From Niallia sp. Man26 (GTDB taxonomy: Bacteria; Bacillota; Bacilli; Bacillales; Cytobacillaceae): 64,000 nucleotides of DNA. Below are positions 55,669-64,000 of this stretch, piece after piece (position 1 is the first letter of the stretch; each line of letters begins with the position of its first letter). The stretch covers positions 558,001-622,000 of the forward strand of contig NZ_CP095744.1 in assembly GCF_022049065.2 (NCBI RefSeq), written 5' to 3'. The translations under genes were made by a program, and so were the position numbers. The notes under the pieces are model-generated. The model saw only the letters and a list, made by a program, of their open reading frames with translations, was not told where the DNA came from and searched no databases.

Positions 55669-56170
55669 ATATATAGATCCTCCTGTTACTTTATAGCTAA
55701 TATTGTTTATTATACATTGTACATTTTATAAAAATGCAGCGTTAAATTTACTGACATTTATGTAAAAGGGTCAACCTAAGAAGGTTGACAAAAATTGTAT
55801 TAGTGGAGCAAAGAAAAAAGTTTAATTACTGGCTGACAATATATCTTATTATTTTTAATTATTAAGGTATAGGTATTTACCTACAATAAATAAGATGTAC
55901 CGTATAGTACGGCAGTACATCTTCAAAAACGTTACCAATTTTCAATAACTTAAGTAAAAAAGTGCCTGAGGACTCTGCTTAAATATAGTATATGTTTTAC
56001 GAAGCTCTTTCTACAAATTTTACAAAATGTAAGTGTTAAAACTTATAGGATATTTTACCATTTTTTACTCTCCTCTTTTCATCCTATTTACTAAATAAAA
56101 ATACTTTTGCAATAGTTCTTAGAAGTATGCAATTCTATTAGTAATGATGAAGAAAAAAAGGAGTGATCAT
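55669..56170. other. Gene-free stretch, 502 bases
   Basis: AT-rich. It contains a TAGGTA-TT-TACCTA dyad (55870-55883) and a strong hairpin at 55892-55923 with no clear gene. Confidence 0.5.
55892..55923. repeat. Isolated strong hairpin
   Basis: AAGATGTAC-CGTA pairs with TACG-(GCA bulge)-GTACATCTT around TAG. No T tract follows, so it is not a normal terminator. Confidence 0.6.
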
Positions 56171-56320
56171 ATGTACAAAGTAGGCGAAAAGGTTCTACAT
56201 TGTTCAGAAAAATACGAGATTTTATACATTTATGAGAGCGGTTTCGTAGAGATTAAAAAACATCCTTTTTCGATAAAATTAGTTCATATTACAGAAATTA
56301 CTCGCAATGGAACTTGTTAG
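56171..56320 (+). CDS. Small hypothetical protein, 49 residues
   Basis: MYKVGEKVLHCSEKYEILYI, then YESGFVEIKKHPFSIKLVHITEITRNGTC. AAAAAGGAGTGATCAT precedes the ATG, a strong ribosome site. KOW/SH3-like short beta strands possible. Not recognised. Confidence 0.7.
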   Translation: MYKVGEKVLHCSEKYEILYIYESGFVEIKKHPFSIKLVHITEITRNGTC

Positions 56321-56593
56321 ATACATCTACATGAGCTGGTTCTCAAAATATATCCATCTTCTGTGAATTGGATTAAGCTAAATAGCCTTTTTGTGGTTCT
56401 TTAGCCATTAACCCTTTTCTATACGCGAAGATTTACATTCCTTTCTACATATATAAGCATCTAGGATGCTAATAGCTTCTTTTACAAAATAAGCTAACAA
56501 GAAATTTAACATTATAATTAGCTAGGTATTATTGGATATGCTATACTTCTCGCTAGTTAATACCTATTTAATATAATGAAAGAAGGTTGCTTT

Positions 56594-57229
56594 ATGAAGA
56601 TTGCAGCACCTAAAATCTCACTAGAATTACCTGCGAAGAATTTTAGTGATATTTATTATGAGGAAGATCCCATATTGGAAATGTGTACAATAACAAACTC
56701 AGATTTTACATATGAGTCCTTAAACAGGGTTCGGCTAGACAAGGCTTTAATAAAGAATTGTAAGTTCACTAACACTGATTTTAGTAATATCTCTATTACG
56801 GATGTTGTGTTTGAGAATTGTGATTTCTCCAATGCTAATTTAAGTGGATCCTCTATCCATAGAGTTGAATTTACTAACTGCAAATTATTAGGAACCACGT
56901 TTCCAGAGTCTAGTCTTGGTAATGTGAAATTTAATAATAGCATATTAAATTTGGCTGCATTTGGGCATTCGAAACTTGAGAAAGTAGTATTTCAAGAAGC
57001 CGCTCTAAAGAATAGTGATTTTTATGAATGTAAACTTAAAAAGGTAGAGTTTGAATTATGTGACCTTGATGGTGCGAATTTTGAACAAACACCTCTTAAA
57101 GGGATAGACATTAGTTCGTCTAGTTTTGAATCGCTTATCGTCTCCATTGATAATTTAAATGGTTGTACCGTTTCTACTCATCAAGCTATTCAATTTTCTG
57201 CCTTAATGGGACTAGTTGTAAAAGATTAA
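56594..57229 (+). CDS. Pentapeptide-repeat protein
   Basis: 211 residues from MKIAAPKISLELPAKNF. From about residue 30 to 190 there is a right-handed quadrilateral helix pattern A/C/S-[DN]-[LF]-x-x (KNCKFTNTDFSNIS, FENCDFSNANLSGSS, LKNSDFYECKLKKVEFELCD). Some such proteins (Qnr, MfpA) mimic DNA and protect gyrase; this one is shorter on canonical repeats and its role is unknown. Confidence 0.85.
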   Translation: MKIAAPKISLELPAKNFSDIYYEEDPILEMCTITNSDFTYESLNRVRLDKALIKNCKFTNTDFSNISITDVVFENCDFSNANLSGSSIHRVEFTNCKLLGTTFPESSLGNVKFNNSILNLAAFGHSKLEKVVFQEAALKNSDFYECKLKKVEFELCDLDGANFEQTPLKGIDISSSSFESLIVSIDNLNGCTVSTHQAIQFSALMGLVVKD

Positions 57230-57586
57230 TGATTTTAACTCTAGCATAGATAGGGATAATTAAACTATTACTCTAAGTCTCGAAATGTGAACGCTAATTT
57301 TTGCGATTTACAAAGTAGCAGGTAAAAAAGAAGTATATCTTTTACTGGGTAATTATGTTTATATAACATAGAAGGAAACCTCCATAAAAAGTTTTCCTTC
57401 TAAGGCCCCATTAACCGATCAACCTTAATCGTTTTTGTTTACTAGCTTTGCTCTACCATATTATACGAAAGTTGGTTTTAGTCCCCGAATAAATGCGTTA
57501 CAGATGATTCTGATAAAAAAAACAGTTGCCATTGGCAACTGTAATGAAAAGCTATTCCTCATCTCAAAAGGAATATATCATTCATC
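57230..57586. other. Gene-free stretch, 357 bases
   Basis: A hairpin AGAAGGAAA/TTTCCTTCT at about 57369-57402 may end the pentapeptide gene; the next terminator is at 57513-57542. Confidence 0.45.
57513..57542 (-). terminator. Terminator of the M24-like gene
   Basis: ACAGTTGCC pairs with GGCAACTGT around ATT; a T tract follows on the minus strand. Confidence 0.8.
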
Positions 57587-58990
57587 TTAATTTTTATAAA
57601 TTAATGCTTTGTCTTTAGCTAAAGCAAATGGTCGATAATAGCCTACCGTGTTTGATAAAGGCAAAACTTCAGGATGTAAATTTATATTTAGTACATTTTT
57701 TATATATTCTCTTCGTTTTTCAAACCGATCCCATAATTGCGGATAGTTCTCCTGTATTTCTTTTCTTAACTCTTCGTCTGCCAGCGCAATTCCTGTTTCC
57801 GCACTAGCACCACCATAGCCTTGAACAGACGGAATAATATCTACTTGAAACAGCATACCACTTCGTATTTTCGCTGTTGATTCTGGGTATATTGGGGAGC
57901 TCATCCATTCCTCATCCGCTACTAAATGGCCTGGGTTTAATGACCAATTAAATTGTTCCTTAGGCAGGACATTTTGAATGCAGTTATACATATCTTCCCC
58001 GCTTAAACCAATTTTGATATTTTCTAACCAAGCTACAACAGCTGTATAATAGGGTTTTGCCACTTTCTCTAAATAGTCTCCTACAGTTTCCGGTAGTTCT
58101 GCTTGATCAGCTACAATATAACCTGCTCTACTTGTTAGACCACCCTTATATCCTGTAGTAATGGAAAACTTATCTCCTAGGTGAACTTTTTTATTTTGCG
58201 GATAAAGAACAGCATTTGTGAATCGTTCTCCTGTTGCAAAAATATTCGTTACATTATGCGGTTGGCCATAAACAGATAAATAACTAGCAAGCTCCATATC
58301 TGTTTTACCCAGCTCTATTTCATCCATTGCTTTTAATACACAATCTGATGATAAACTGGCACCATATTCATAATAAGATATTTCATCAGCATTATTTACT
58401 ATTCGAACTCCCTCTTGCCCAATAAAAAGTTCTGCACAGTTAATAATATTGTCACTATCGCCAACAATTTGTTTTAACGAATCCACAATATAATAAGGAA
58501 TATCAAATAACTGTTTATTATCATCATACTTGCTAGTAAACAGTTTCCAGCCTACAAGCCCAATCGTTGATTGCTCGTTTATATTGGCAGTTTTAAGAAT
58601 ATCTGCAAAATTCATGCTGTTTTCCATCGGTTGATTTGGAAGGGAGAAGTGAGGAACATGAATTGCTTCTGCCTTTAATCGTGAAAATTTTGCCATCTTA
58701 AGATTTTCGTTCCCTAATAATAAGTAAGCTTCTCCATCTTGACTTATAACTAGCAAGGCTTCTTCAAATCTCGGTATAAAACCTGTGAGATATTCAAAAT
58801 TCGCACCATGTTCACGGTCAGCATATATAATCGCCGTATCAATATTATGTTCTTTCATTTTATTTAAAAGCCTATTTTTACGTTGATTTATCGTTTCATC
58901 TGAAAGAACAACAGTATTATTATTAAAATCACTTAACGGTCTTTCTATCTCTTTTAAAGTAACATTTTCATACTTATAGCCAAACTTCAT
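57587..58990 (-). CDS. M24/creatinase-fold hydrolase lacking most metal ligands
   Basis: 467 residues. N-terminal creatinase domain (INQRKNRLLNKMKEHNIDTA, HGANFEYLTGF) and C-terminal pita-bread domain. The usual D-x-G...D-x-T-R metal motif reads FSITTGYKGGLTSRAGY, so both Asp are lost; the EPG Glu aligns to IIPS. His (NPGHLV) and the last Glu (SAETGIAL) remain. A creatinase-like, metal-free enzyme or non-peptidase is more likely than a prolidase. Neighbours give no hint. Confidence 0.8.
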   Translation of the reverse strand: MKFGYKYENVTLKEIERPLSDFNNNTVVLSDETINQRKNRLLNKMKEHNIDTAIIYADREHGANFEYLTGFIPRFEEALLVISQDGEAYLLLGNENLKMAKFSRLKAEAIHVPHFSLPNQPMENSMNFADILKTANINEQSTIGLVGWKLFTSKYDDNKQLFDIPYYIVDSLKQIVGDSDNIINCAELFIGQEGVRIVNNADEISYYEYGASLSSDCVLKAMDEIELGKTDMELASYLSVYGQPHNVTNIFATGERFTNAVLYPQNKKVHLGDKFSITTGYKGGLTSRAGYIVADQAELPETVGDYLEKVAKPYYTAVVAWLENIKIGLSGEDMYNCIQNVLPKEQFNWSLNPGHLVADEEWMSSPIYPESTAKIRSGMLFQVDIIPSVQGYGGASAETGIALADEELRKEIQENYPQLWDRFEKRREYIKNVLNINLHPEVLPLSNTVGYYRPFALAKDKALIYKN

Positions 58991-59427
58991 AAAAGCTTCA
59001 CTCCACTTCTCTAATTGTTATTTATCGGAAAACTCATTTGTCGATAAATTGATATGTAACAGCTAATTTTTAATACACCATTTTAAAACTTGAATTTATT
59101 TTAGAAAGTAAATTTTCTTGCTTAACCATTATCATATCATAATGAATACAGAAATATTAGCAGCTCAAATATTGCCTCTTCTTTTAAGGATTTCCCTTTC
59201 ATAATCGATAGTTCTACGCTAAATTTTCAATATAATCCTCATAAAAAATCGTCCCTATAACTATTTACTCATTATAAGTACTTTTACTATTAAATTCCTT
59301 ATACCAATGTTATTTTAGTAAGTAAGTATAAACAGAATAATCATTGGCTTTGTCCTGTTGAAAGTAATAACCAGGCCGTTACTTTACCTCTGTTTAACAA
59401 CTTAATCCATTAAAGGCGGTTATAAAT
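58991..59427. other. Gene-free stretch, 437 bases
   Basis: AT-rich divergent promoter region; I see no distinct operator, RNA or ORF. Confidence 0.5.
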
Positions 59428-59961
59428 TTGGAGAAGCGGGATGTCAAAGTTATCAATCAACTCAATGACCTTACAGAAGGTCATGTATTATATTTCTTCG
59501 AAGATATAAATGCTTATATAAATAATATTATTGATTTTGTTATCTCTGGATTGGATCATAACCAATATTCCTTAATCATTGAGAATGATCGGATTGTTCC
59601 ATCGATAGAAAAAAAACTTGCTGTGCTATTGAATGAAAGTCAAATTAGCAAAGTTAAATTCATCAATAATTATGACTTCTACTTTGCAAACGGAGATTTT
59701 GCATGCAATTCTATTTTTGATTATCTTCCTAGACTTTATAAGGGTTATAATGAACAAGAATTTCGTGTACGTAGCTGGGCCCATATAGAATGGGGAGATA
59801 TTAGTTATATACATAACAAATTAACAGAGTCTGAAAAGGAAGCTGAAATAATAGTCAGTAGAAAGGGAATTCTGTCTGTTTGTGCCTATGATTCAGATAG
59901 AATGAGCGAGGAGCTTAAAACAAACCTTCAATGTCACCATAACTTTCTTATAAGGAATTAG
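59428..59961 (+). CDS. MEDS-domain sensory protein
   Basis: 177 residues from TTG (EKRDVKVINQLNDLTEGHVL). LTEGHVLYFFEDINAYINNI and YSLIIENDRI at the N-terminus match the MEDS (DcmR-like sensory) domain, known in anti-sigma-linked and two-component partners in Bacillus. No output domain is attached. GGCGGT is a weak ribosome site. Confidence 0.75.
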   Translation: MEKRDVKVINQLNDLTEGHVLYFFEDINAYINNIIDFVISGLDHNQYSLIIENDRIVPSIEKKLAVLLNESQISKVKFINNYDFYFANGDFACNSIFDYLPRLYKGYNEQEFRVRSWAHIEWGDISYIHNKLTESEKEAEIIVSRKGILSVCAYDSDRMSEELKTNLQCHHNFLIRN

Positions 59962-60044
59962 AAAATTATACAGTGCCCCACTCTTTTTTCGGAATGAAGC
60001 TGTTTTTTTACCTTCTTATAATATCCTGCCAAAAGTAATCCCAT

Positions 60045-60073
60045 AAAAAAAGTTGCTGTGAGGCAGCAACTTT
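60045..60073 (-). terminator. Terminator of the 208-residue gene
   Basis: AAAGTTGCTG pairs with CAGCAACTTT, then seven T on the minus strand. Confidence 0.9.
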
Positions 60074-60101
60074 GCAGAAATGAGATTACTAACACTTATG
60101 G

Positions 60102-60728
60102 TTATTCTTCTTCATCTTCATCAATATCCATTTCTATATCTATCTCTTTAGAAAATAGCTTAACAAAGTCATTTGTATTTAAATAATGGTTAGAAAAAAA
60201 AGAAATTAAACATATATCATACCCTTTTACTCCAAAGGTAGATGTATCATCCATATGAAAAGTAATGCTATCCTCTTTATAAAAGCAGGGTCCAAATCTT
60301 ATGTTATCTTGGTTTGAAACAATAAAATGATGGTAAGGGATGAGATATTCATTAACTAGATGTTTAAACTGCTTTGAATCTGTAACCTTAACAGTAAAAA
60401 ATAATATATCAAAATAAACCTCTGTAAAATCCTTGAGGCCTTCATCATAAGTCATCCTACGAGCACGTTGTTGAGGGATAAATATATGGGAATATTCTAA
60501 ACCCAATCTGTCTAACTCCTCTTTTGCACTAGAATAATCATCATCGTAATATTCAAATGTTACGTACAAAGGAAATTGGTTAAGCTGAGTGAAAACTAAA
60601 ATGAATAACTCTTTTATATCCTCGTTTGAGTATGAAAGCTGCCATACATTTTTAGGTTTTGGGTTTACAATAAATTCTTCTATGCACACATAATAAGGTT
60701 TGATTCCAAAATACATTTGTTTGTTCAT
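60102..60728 (-). CDS. Hypothetical acidic protein
   Basis: 208 residues, C-terminus very acidic (DIEMDIDEDEEE). FPLYVTFEYYDDDYSSA around residue 53 recalls the protein at 46783-47340. No membrane segment. Not recognised; the size and composition fit polymorphic-toxin immunity proteins, but this is only a guess. Confidence 0.6.
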   Translation of the reverse strand: MNKQMYFGIKPYYVCIEEFIVNPKPKNVWQLSYSNEDIKELFILVFTQLNQFPLYVTFEYYDDDYSSAKEELDRLGLEYSHIFIPQQRARRMTYDEGLKDFTEVYFDILFFTVKVTDSKQFKHLVNEYLIPYHHFIVSNQDNIRFGPCFYKEDSITFHMDDTSTFGVKGYDICLISFFSNHYLNTNDFVKLFSKEIDIEMDIDEDEEE

Positions 60729-60798
60729 ATTAACTCTCCCAGAAACAAATTAACGTCATACTCCTGCTTATCTTTAAAGTATAAACTAAGTCTCTATA

Positions 60799-60831
60799 TA
60801 AAAAACGTTCATCTGATAGGATGAACGTTTT
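60799..60831 (-). terminator. Terminator of the quinone oxidoreductase-like gene
   Basis: AAAACGTTCATC pairs with GATGAACGTTTT; it overlaps the stop codon. Confidence 0.88.
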
Positions 60832-61817
60832 CAGGTTTGAATATTATCTACCACACTAACAATTATCTTTCCCTTTGCATGTCCTTCACCAAGGTAGCGT
60901 ATAGCTTCTTTCACTTGATTTAGATTATACCGTCTATCAATTACAGGTAGTAAATTACCTTCCATATAAAGTTTTGTTAAAGCATCTTGATCCTTCTTAT
61001 TTGGTTTATGTACAAGAACTTTCAGCGTCTTATTTTCTGTTTTTGCAAACAAAGGCCCTAGACATAATAATTGCATGATTAGTGATAACGACCCTCCAAC
61101 CATAACATATGTACCATTAGGATTTAATACTCGCTTGCAATTAAATATGGACCGCGTACCAACAACATCGAGAATTAAATCATACGACTTATCCAATTGG
61201 GTAAAGTCTTCTTTCTTATAATCAATGACATAATTTGCCCCTAATGACTTTAGCATATTAAGCTTTTGGGTGCTATCCACACAGGTTACCTCAGGACCAT
61301 GTAATTTTGCCAGCTGCAAGGCGAACGTGCCCACCACTCCCCCACCGGCACCATTAATTAAAACAGTTTGCCTTTTTGTATTCTGGCGGCCAATACGTAA
61401 TCCTTGCAAGGCGAGCACAGCTGCTTGCGGAATGGCGGCCGCTTGATCAAATGTCATACTAGCTGGTTTTATGGACATTGCATCTTCATGTACACACACA
61501 TACTCTGCGAAACCGCCCCAGCCACACCAAGATATGTCCCCAAATACTTCATCTCCTGCTACAAGGTGCTTTACATGACTGCCAACCGCTTCGACCCTGC
61601 CAGATATGTCCGCTCCCAGTATCCTGTGTTTCGGTTTTATCATTCCCCCCAAACGGGTTAAAAACGGTTTACCTCTTAATAGATCCCAGTCCCACGAATT
61701 TACGGATACAGCAAGAACTTTAACCAGTACTTCATTATTCTGAGGATACGGAATGTCTATTTCATTGAGTTCAAGTTCATCTGTCGTTCCATATTTTTCA
61801 TATATTATCGCCTTCAT
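60831..61817 (-). CDS. NADPH:quinone oxidoreductase-like MDR protein
   Basis: 328 residues from MKAIIYEKYGTTDELELNEI, with AAGGAGA upstream. Zinc-free medium-chain dehydrogenase: GADISGRVEAVGSHV, GDEVFGD, AAIPQAAVLALQGL, cofactor loop INGAGGGVVGTFALQLAKL. Substrate unknown. Confidence 0.88.
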   Translation of the reverse strand: MKAIIYEKYGTTDELELNEIDIPYPQNNEVLVKVLAVSVNSWDWDLLRGKPFLTRLGGMIKPKHRILGADISGRVEAVGSHVKHLVAGDEVFGDISWCGWGGFAEYVCVHEDAMSIKPASMTFDQAAAIPQAAVLALQGLRIGRQNTKRQTVLINGAGGGVVGTFALQLAKLHGPEVTCVDSTQKLNMLKSLGANYVIDYKKEDFTQLDKSYDLILDVVGTRSIFNCKRVLNPNGTYVMVGGSLSLIMQLLCLGPLFAKTENKTLKVLVHKPNKKDQDALTKLYMEGNLLPVIDRRYNLNQVKEAIRYLGEGHAKGKIIVSVVDNIQT

Positions 61818-62587
61818 GAAGAAATCTCCTTTTAAGAATTTATTCGTACAAAACAATTCTTTATATGCCATTAGAGAGTTTATGAACATGAAGTATAAAA
61901 TATATGTCTTGGTATAATAAAAGGGATTTCAACATCTATTGCATTAACACAAGAAAAAATTTTCTTGATTTAATACCCGAATGCTACCACTATAGTACCT
62001 TAATAAAATGGCGCTGTTTCAGTTAATTGTTTATAAAACGATGAACAGTGGCAGGGGGGGAACTTGTTTTTTCTTTTTCTGTTCTAATAACAGTAACAGG
62101 TATTAGTTATGACCAATGTATATGAACTTTTTCAAACTACACATGCTATGAAATGTACTCAGGCCATACTTTAACTTTCCCCTCATTTTCGCCAATACAT
62201 GAAGGATTTTAATTGATTTTGTATTTTTTGTTGGAGTGGTTAAATATACAAGGCTTACCTCCTACGATTTTCTTTTAGTATCCTTCTTCCTTAAACTACC
62301 GAGTTAGCATAATAGTTAGTTTCACGCTAATCTTTTGTTTCAAATACCAAACCACATCACCTGCTTCCTTTTTACTTTTTTGATACTTAATATTGATTTC
62401 CCTTGCAATGGAAAAATTACTTCTTGCTCTTTCCAGATAGCTGGTGAGTTTAATTCGAAAATTATATTAAAAATCACTTGTTGCAAAAAATGCAATCAAG
62501 TGATTTTTTCCTTTCTATTTGTAATATTATAGGGTTTGGTACTATATGTTGATGCGGAAGTTTATCCTTATAAATCTAAAATTCTCA
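61818..62587. other. Gene-free stretch, 770 bases
   Basis: AT-rich region with promoter-like words and the terminator at 62469-62509. No ORF with a ribosome site on either strand and no RNA I can recognise. Confidence 0.5.
62469..62509. terminator. Terminator of the SMI1/KNR4 gene
   Basis: AAAATCACTTG pairs with CAAGTGATTTT around inner TTGC/GCAA pairs; T tracts on both sides. Confidence 0.85.
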
Positions 62588-63049
62588 TCACAATAGAGTG
62601 GTTTCAAGAGCATTACTTAACATAGTATCAAAACTTTCAAATGACTCCATTAAAGTTCCTGAAGGCTTATCAAGTTCAACATATAAACCTTCTTTTTGAT
62701 CATAACAATACCATGCTGTATCAGAATCACCAAAAAATATATACTGTTTTTGCCAATCATTTTCATGCCAAAGCTCATTAGTTTCAATAAACCCATGGAT
62801 GTCTTCTTTTACTTCTCTATCAAGTAAGTTTTCATCAACACCATATATTACTAAACCATTAAAATCTAATCCGTTTATGTTCTTTAGAAATTCAATATAC
62901 GAGCTAGGTAATACAACATCGCCTAATTCATCCTTAATTTTATGATTCATTTTAATAATTTCAGCATCTGCTACTGGACTTCTAAGTGAAGAACCATACT
63001 TTTCTTCTATTTTTCTAATATCGTCCAAAAATTTCGTCCATTGGAACAT
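62588..63049 (-). CDS. SMI1/KNR4 (YrhA-like) immunity protein
   Basis: 153 residues. SUKH-type pattern: ELGDVVLPSSYIEFLKNINGLDFNGLVIYG (about 42-70), IFFGDSDTAWYCYDQ (about 103-117), SFESFDTMLSNAL. SUKH proteins neutralise nuclease toxins. It follows, in transcription order, an HNH toxin tip, the usual toxin-immunity arrangement. Confidence 0.85.
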   Translation of the reverse strand: MFQWTKFLDDIRKIEEKYGSSLRSPVADAEIIKMNHKIKDELGDVVLPSSYIEFLKNINGLDFNGLVIYGVDENLLDREVKEDIHGFIETNELWHENDWQKQYIFFGDSDTAWYCYDQKEGLYVELDKPSGTLMESFESFDTMLSNALETTLL

Positions 63050-63108
63050 ATCTACTCTTCCCTTCTTTCAAAAGGTTTTGGCGGGTGTATCTCATCTTTA
63101 TACATAGG

Positions 63109-63345
63109 TCAATTTATTGTAATACTTTGTTTTGGTGATAAGCCTTTATTCAAAGAGTTTTGTTCATTAGTAACCGATTTATGAAAAGTATCATTATTTA
63201 TCAGTACTAAGTTAACAAAATCATTTGTTCCTCCATCATCTAAAGGTAAATTGTGATGTACTTGCCAATCCTTTATATAACAGTGCCTGTTACGTAGTTT
63301 TCTAACTAACATTCTGTCACTATCCAGTCCGACTGTTCCATAAGA
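63109..63345 (-). pseudogene. Orphan HNH toxin tip
   Basis: Readable coding from about TVGLDSDRMLVRKLRNRHCY to KDWQVHHNLPLDDGGTNDFV and NLVLINNDTFHKSVTNEQNS, the HNH core of polymorphic nuclease toxins. The frame extends upstream to 63450, but that part overlaps the SDR terminator and looks non-coding. No delivery domain is present, so this is a displaced C-terminal tip or remnant. The SMI1/KNR4 gene downstream fits as cognate immunity. Confidence 0.75.
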
Positions 63346-63402
63346 AATGGTCTTGCATATATTACAGGAATGCTGCCATATTTGTGACATAAGAAAGTAA
63401 TA

Positions 63403-63436
63403 CAAAATAAGGAGTAGAAATACATCTACTCCTTTT
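63403..63436 (-). terminator. SDR gene terminator
   Basis: AAGGAGTAGA pairs with TCTACTCCTT; TATTTTG follows on the minus strand. Confidence 0.75.
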
Positions 63437-63461
63437 GCTTGCTTTTTCAATATTTATTATT

Positions 63462-64000
63462 TTAAACGTTATATAAACCACCATCAATAGTATAAGAAGA
63501 TGAAGTAACGTAAGAAGATTCATCTGATAGTAAAAATGCAATTACATTTGCCACTTCTTCAGGTTCACCATATCGTTTCATCGGAACAGCATCATTATAT
63601 GCATGTTTTGCAGCTTCAGCATCTTCTGAAACATTGGATTCAATATTACGCATCATTTGAGTATTAATGACACCTGGGTTAACAGTATTCACACGGACAT
63701 TATAGGTTGCTGCTTCTAGGGCTGCTACTTTATTAATACCCATTACAGCATGTTTGGATGAATTATATAATACCATACTTGGTGCTCCAGTAAACCCAGC
63801 TACAGATGATGTATTAACAATAGAGCCAGCATTCTGTTGTTTCATCACAGGCAAAACATGTTTAAGACCAAATAACACACCTTTAACATTAATACCATAG
63901 ACAAAATCAAATTCTTTTTCTGTTATTTCTTCAATTAGTTTAGCTGGTCCTTCAACTCCTGCATTATTAACAAAACCATCAATTCGACCAAATTTAGCAA
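63462..64000 (-). CDS. Short-chain dehydrogenase/reductase, partial at window edge
   Basis: The frame is open to the last base. Classical SDR motifs: NNAGVEG (edge), NTSSVAGFTGAPSMVLYNSSKHAV with the catalytic Ser and Y-x-x-x-K, NTVNPGVINTQMM, and FLLSDESSYVTSSSYTIDGG at the C-terminus. About 180 residues are seen; the N-terminal Rossmann motif is beyond the window. Confidence 0.92.
   Translation of the reverse strand, partial: AKFGRIDGFVNNAGVEGPAKLIEEITEKEFDFVYGINVKGVLFGLKHVLPVMKQQNAGSIVNTSSVAGFTGAPSMVLYNSSKHAVMGINKVAALEAATYNVRVNTVNPGVINTQMMRNIESNVSEDAEAAKHAYNDAVPMKRYGEPEEVANVIAFLLSDESSYVTSSSYTIDGGLYNV

Noticed and set aside
62335..62532. 65-codon plus-strand frame
   Set aside because: No ribosome site; it covers a bidirectional terminator and has low-complexity content.

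Overview
The window is chromosomal DNA of a low-GC, Gram-positive, spore-former-like Bacillaceae (Bacillus sensu lato). Evidence: strong AGGAGG-type ribosome binding sites with frequent TTG/GTG starts, lipobox signal peptides, NsrR, Zur, XylR and CcpA sites of Bacillus type, an S-box and ydaO-type c-di-AMP riboswitches, and a tRNA array whose gene order resembles the Bacillus subtilis trnB cluster. I cannot name the species.

Layout. 1-3.2 kb: XRE regulator, a secreted LipA-type lipase, a LURP-one/YxjI-like protein. 3.2-9.6 kb: a 2-aminoethylphosphonate (2-AEP) uptake and breakdown operon (ABC ATPase, permease, binding protein, phnW, phnX), with a divergent DeoR-type regulator; the permease and binding protein are joined in one reading frame at an A7 tract. 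9.6-13.3 kb: glycerate kinase, GntP permease and CdaR regulator. 14-16.6 kb: S-methylmethionine salvage (mmuP-mmuM) under a SAM riboswitch. 16.9-22.7 kb: CynX/NimT transporter, then rocB, IclR regulator and rocD. 22.7-29.4 kb: kdp potassium-pump operon with two small leader peptides (one is KdpF), a kinase-less KdpD, a CBS protein, and two tandem c-di-AMP riboswitches each with its own terminator. 29.6-32.5 kb: XylR-type sugar symporter and a diguanylate cyclase. 32.8-34.7 kb: 21 tRNA genes driven by their own promoter, with no rRNA in the window. 35-46 kb: hmp/nsrR, YitT, an SH3-L,D-transpeptidase and many small membrane or stress genes, including a MerR-GNAT-hydrolase operon in which the GNAT gene has an in-frame stop.

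46-64 kb is accessory-like: unknown proteins, an EamA/MocR pair, a decayed MFS gene, a highly structured tRNA-like RNA (about 51784-52071) with its own promoter and terminator, a Zur-controlled pair of zinc lipoproteins that share a repeated His-rich module, an M24/creatinase-fold protein, a MEDS-domain protein, an orphan HNH toxin tip with a SMI1/KNR4 immunity-like gene, and a partial SDR at the right edge.

The most unusual items are the tRNA-like RNA with an insert of about 115 nt in place of the variable region, the tandem c-di-AMP riboswitches on kdp, the shared His-rich module in the zinc proteins, and the homopolymer-dependent fusion in the 2-AEP transporter.
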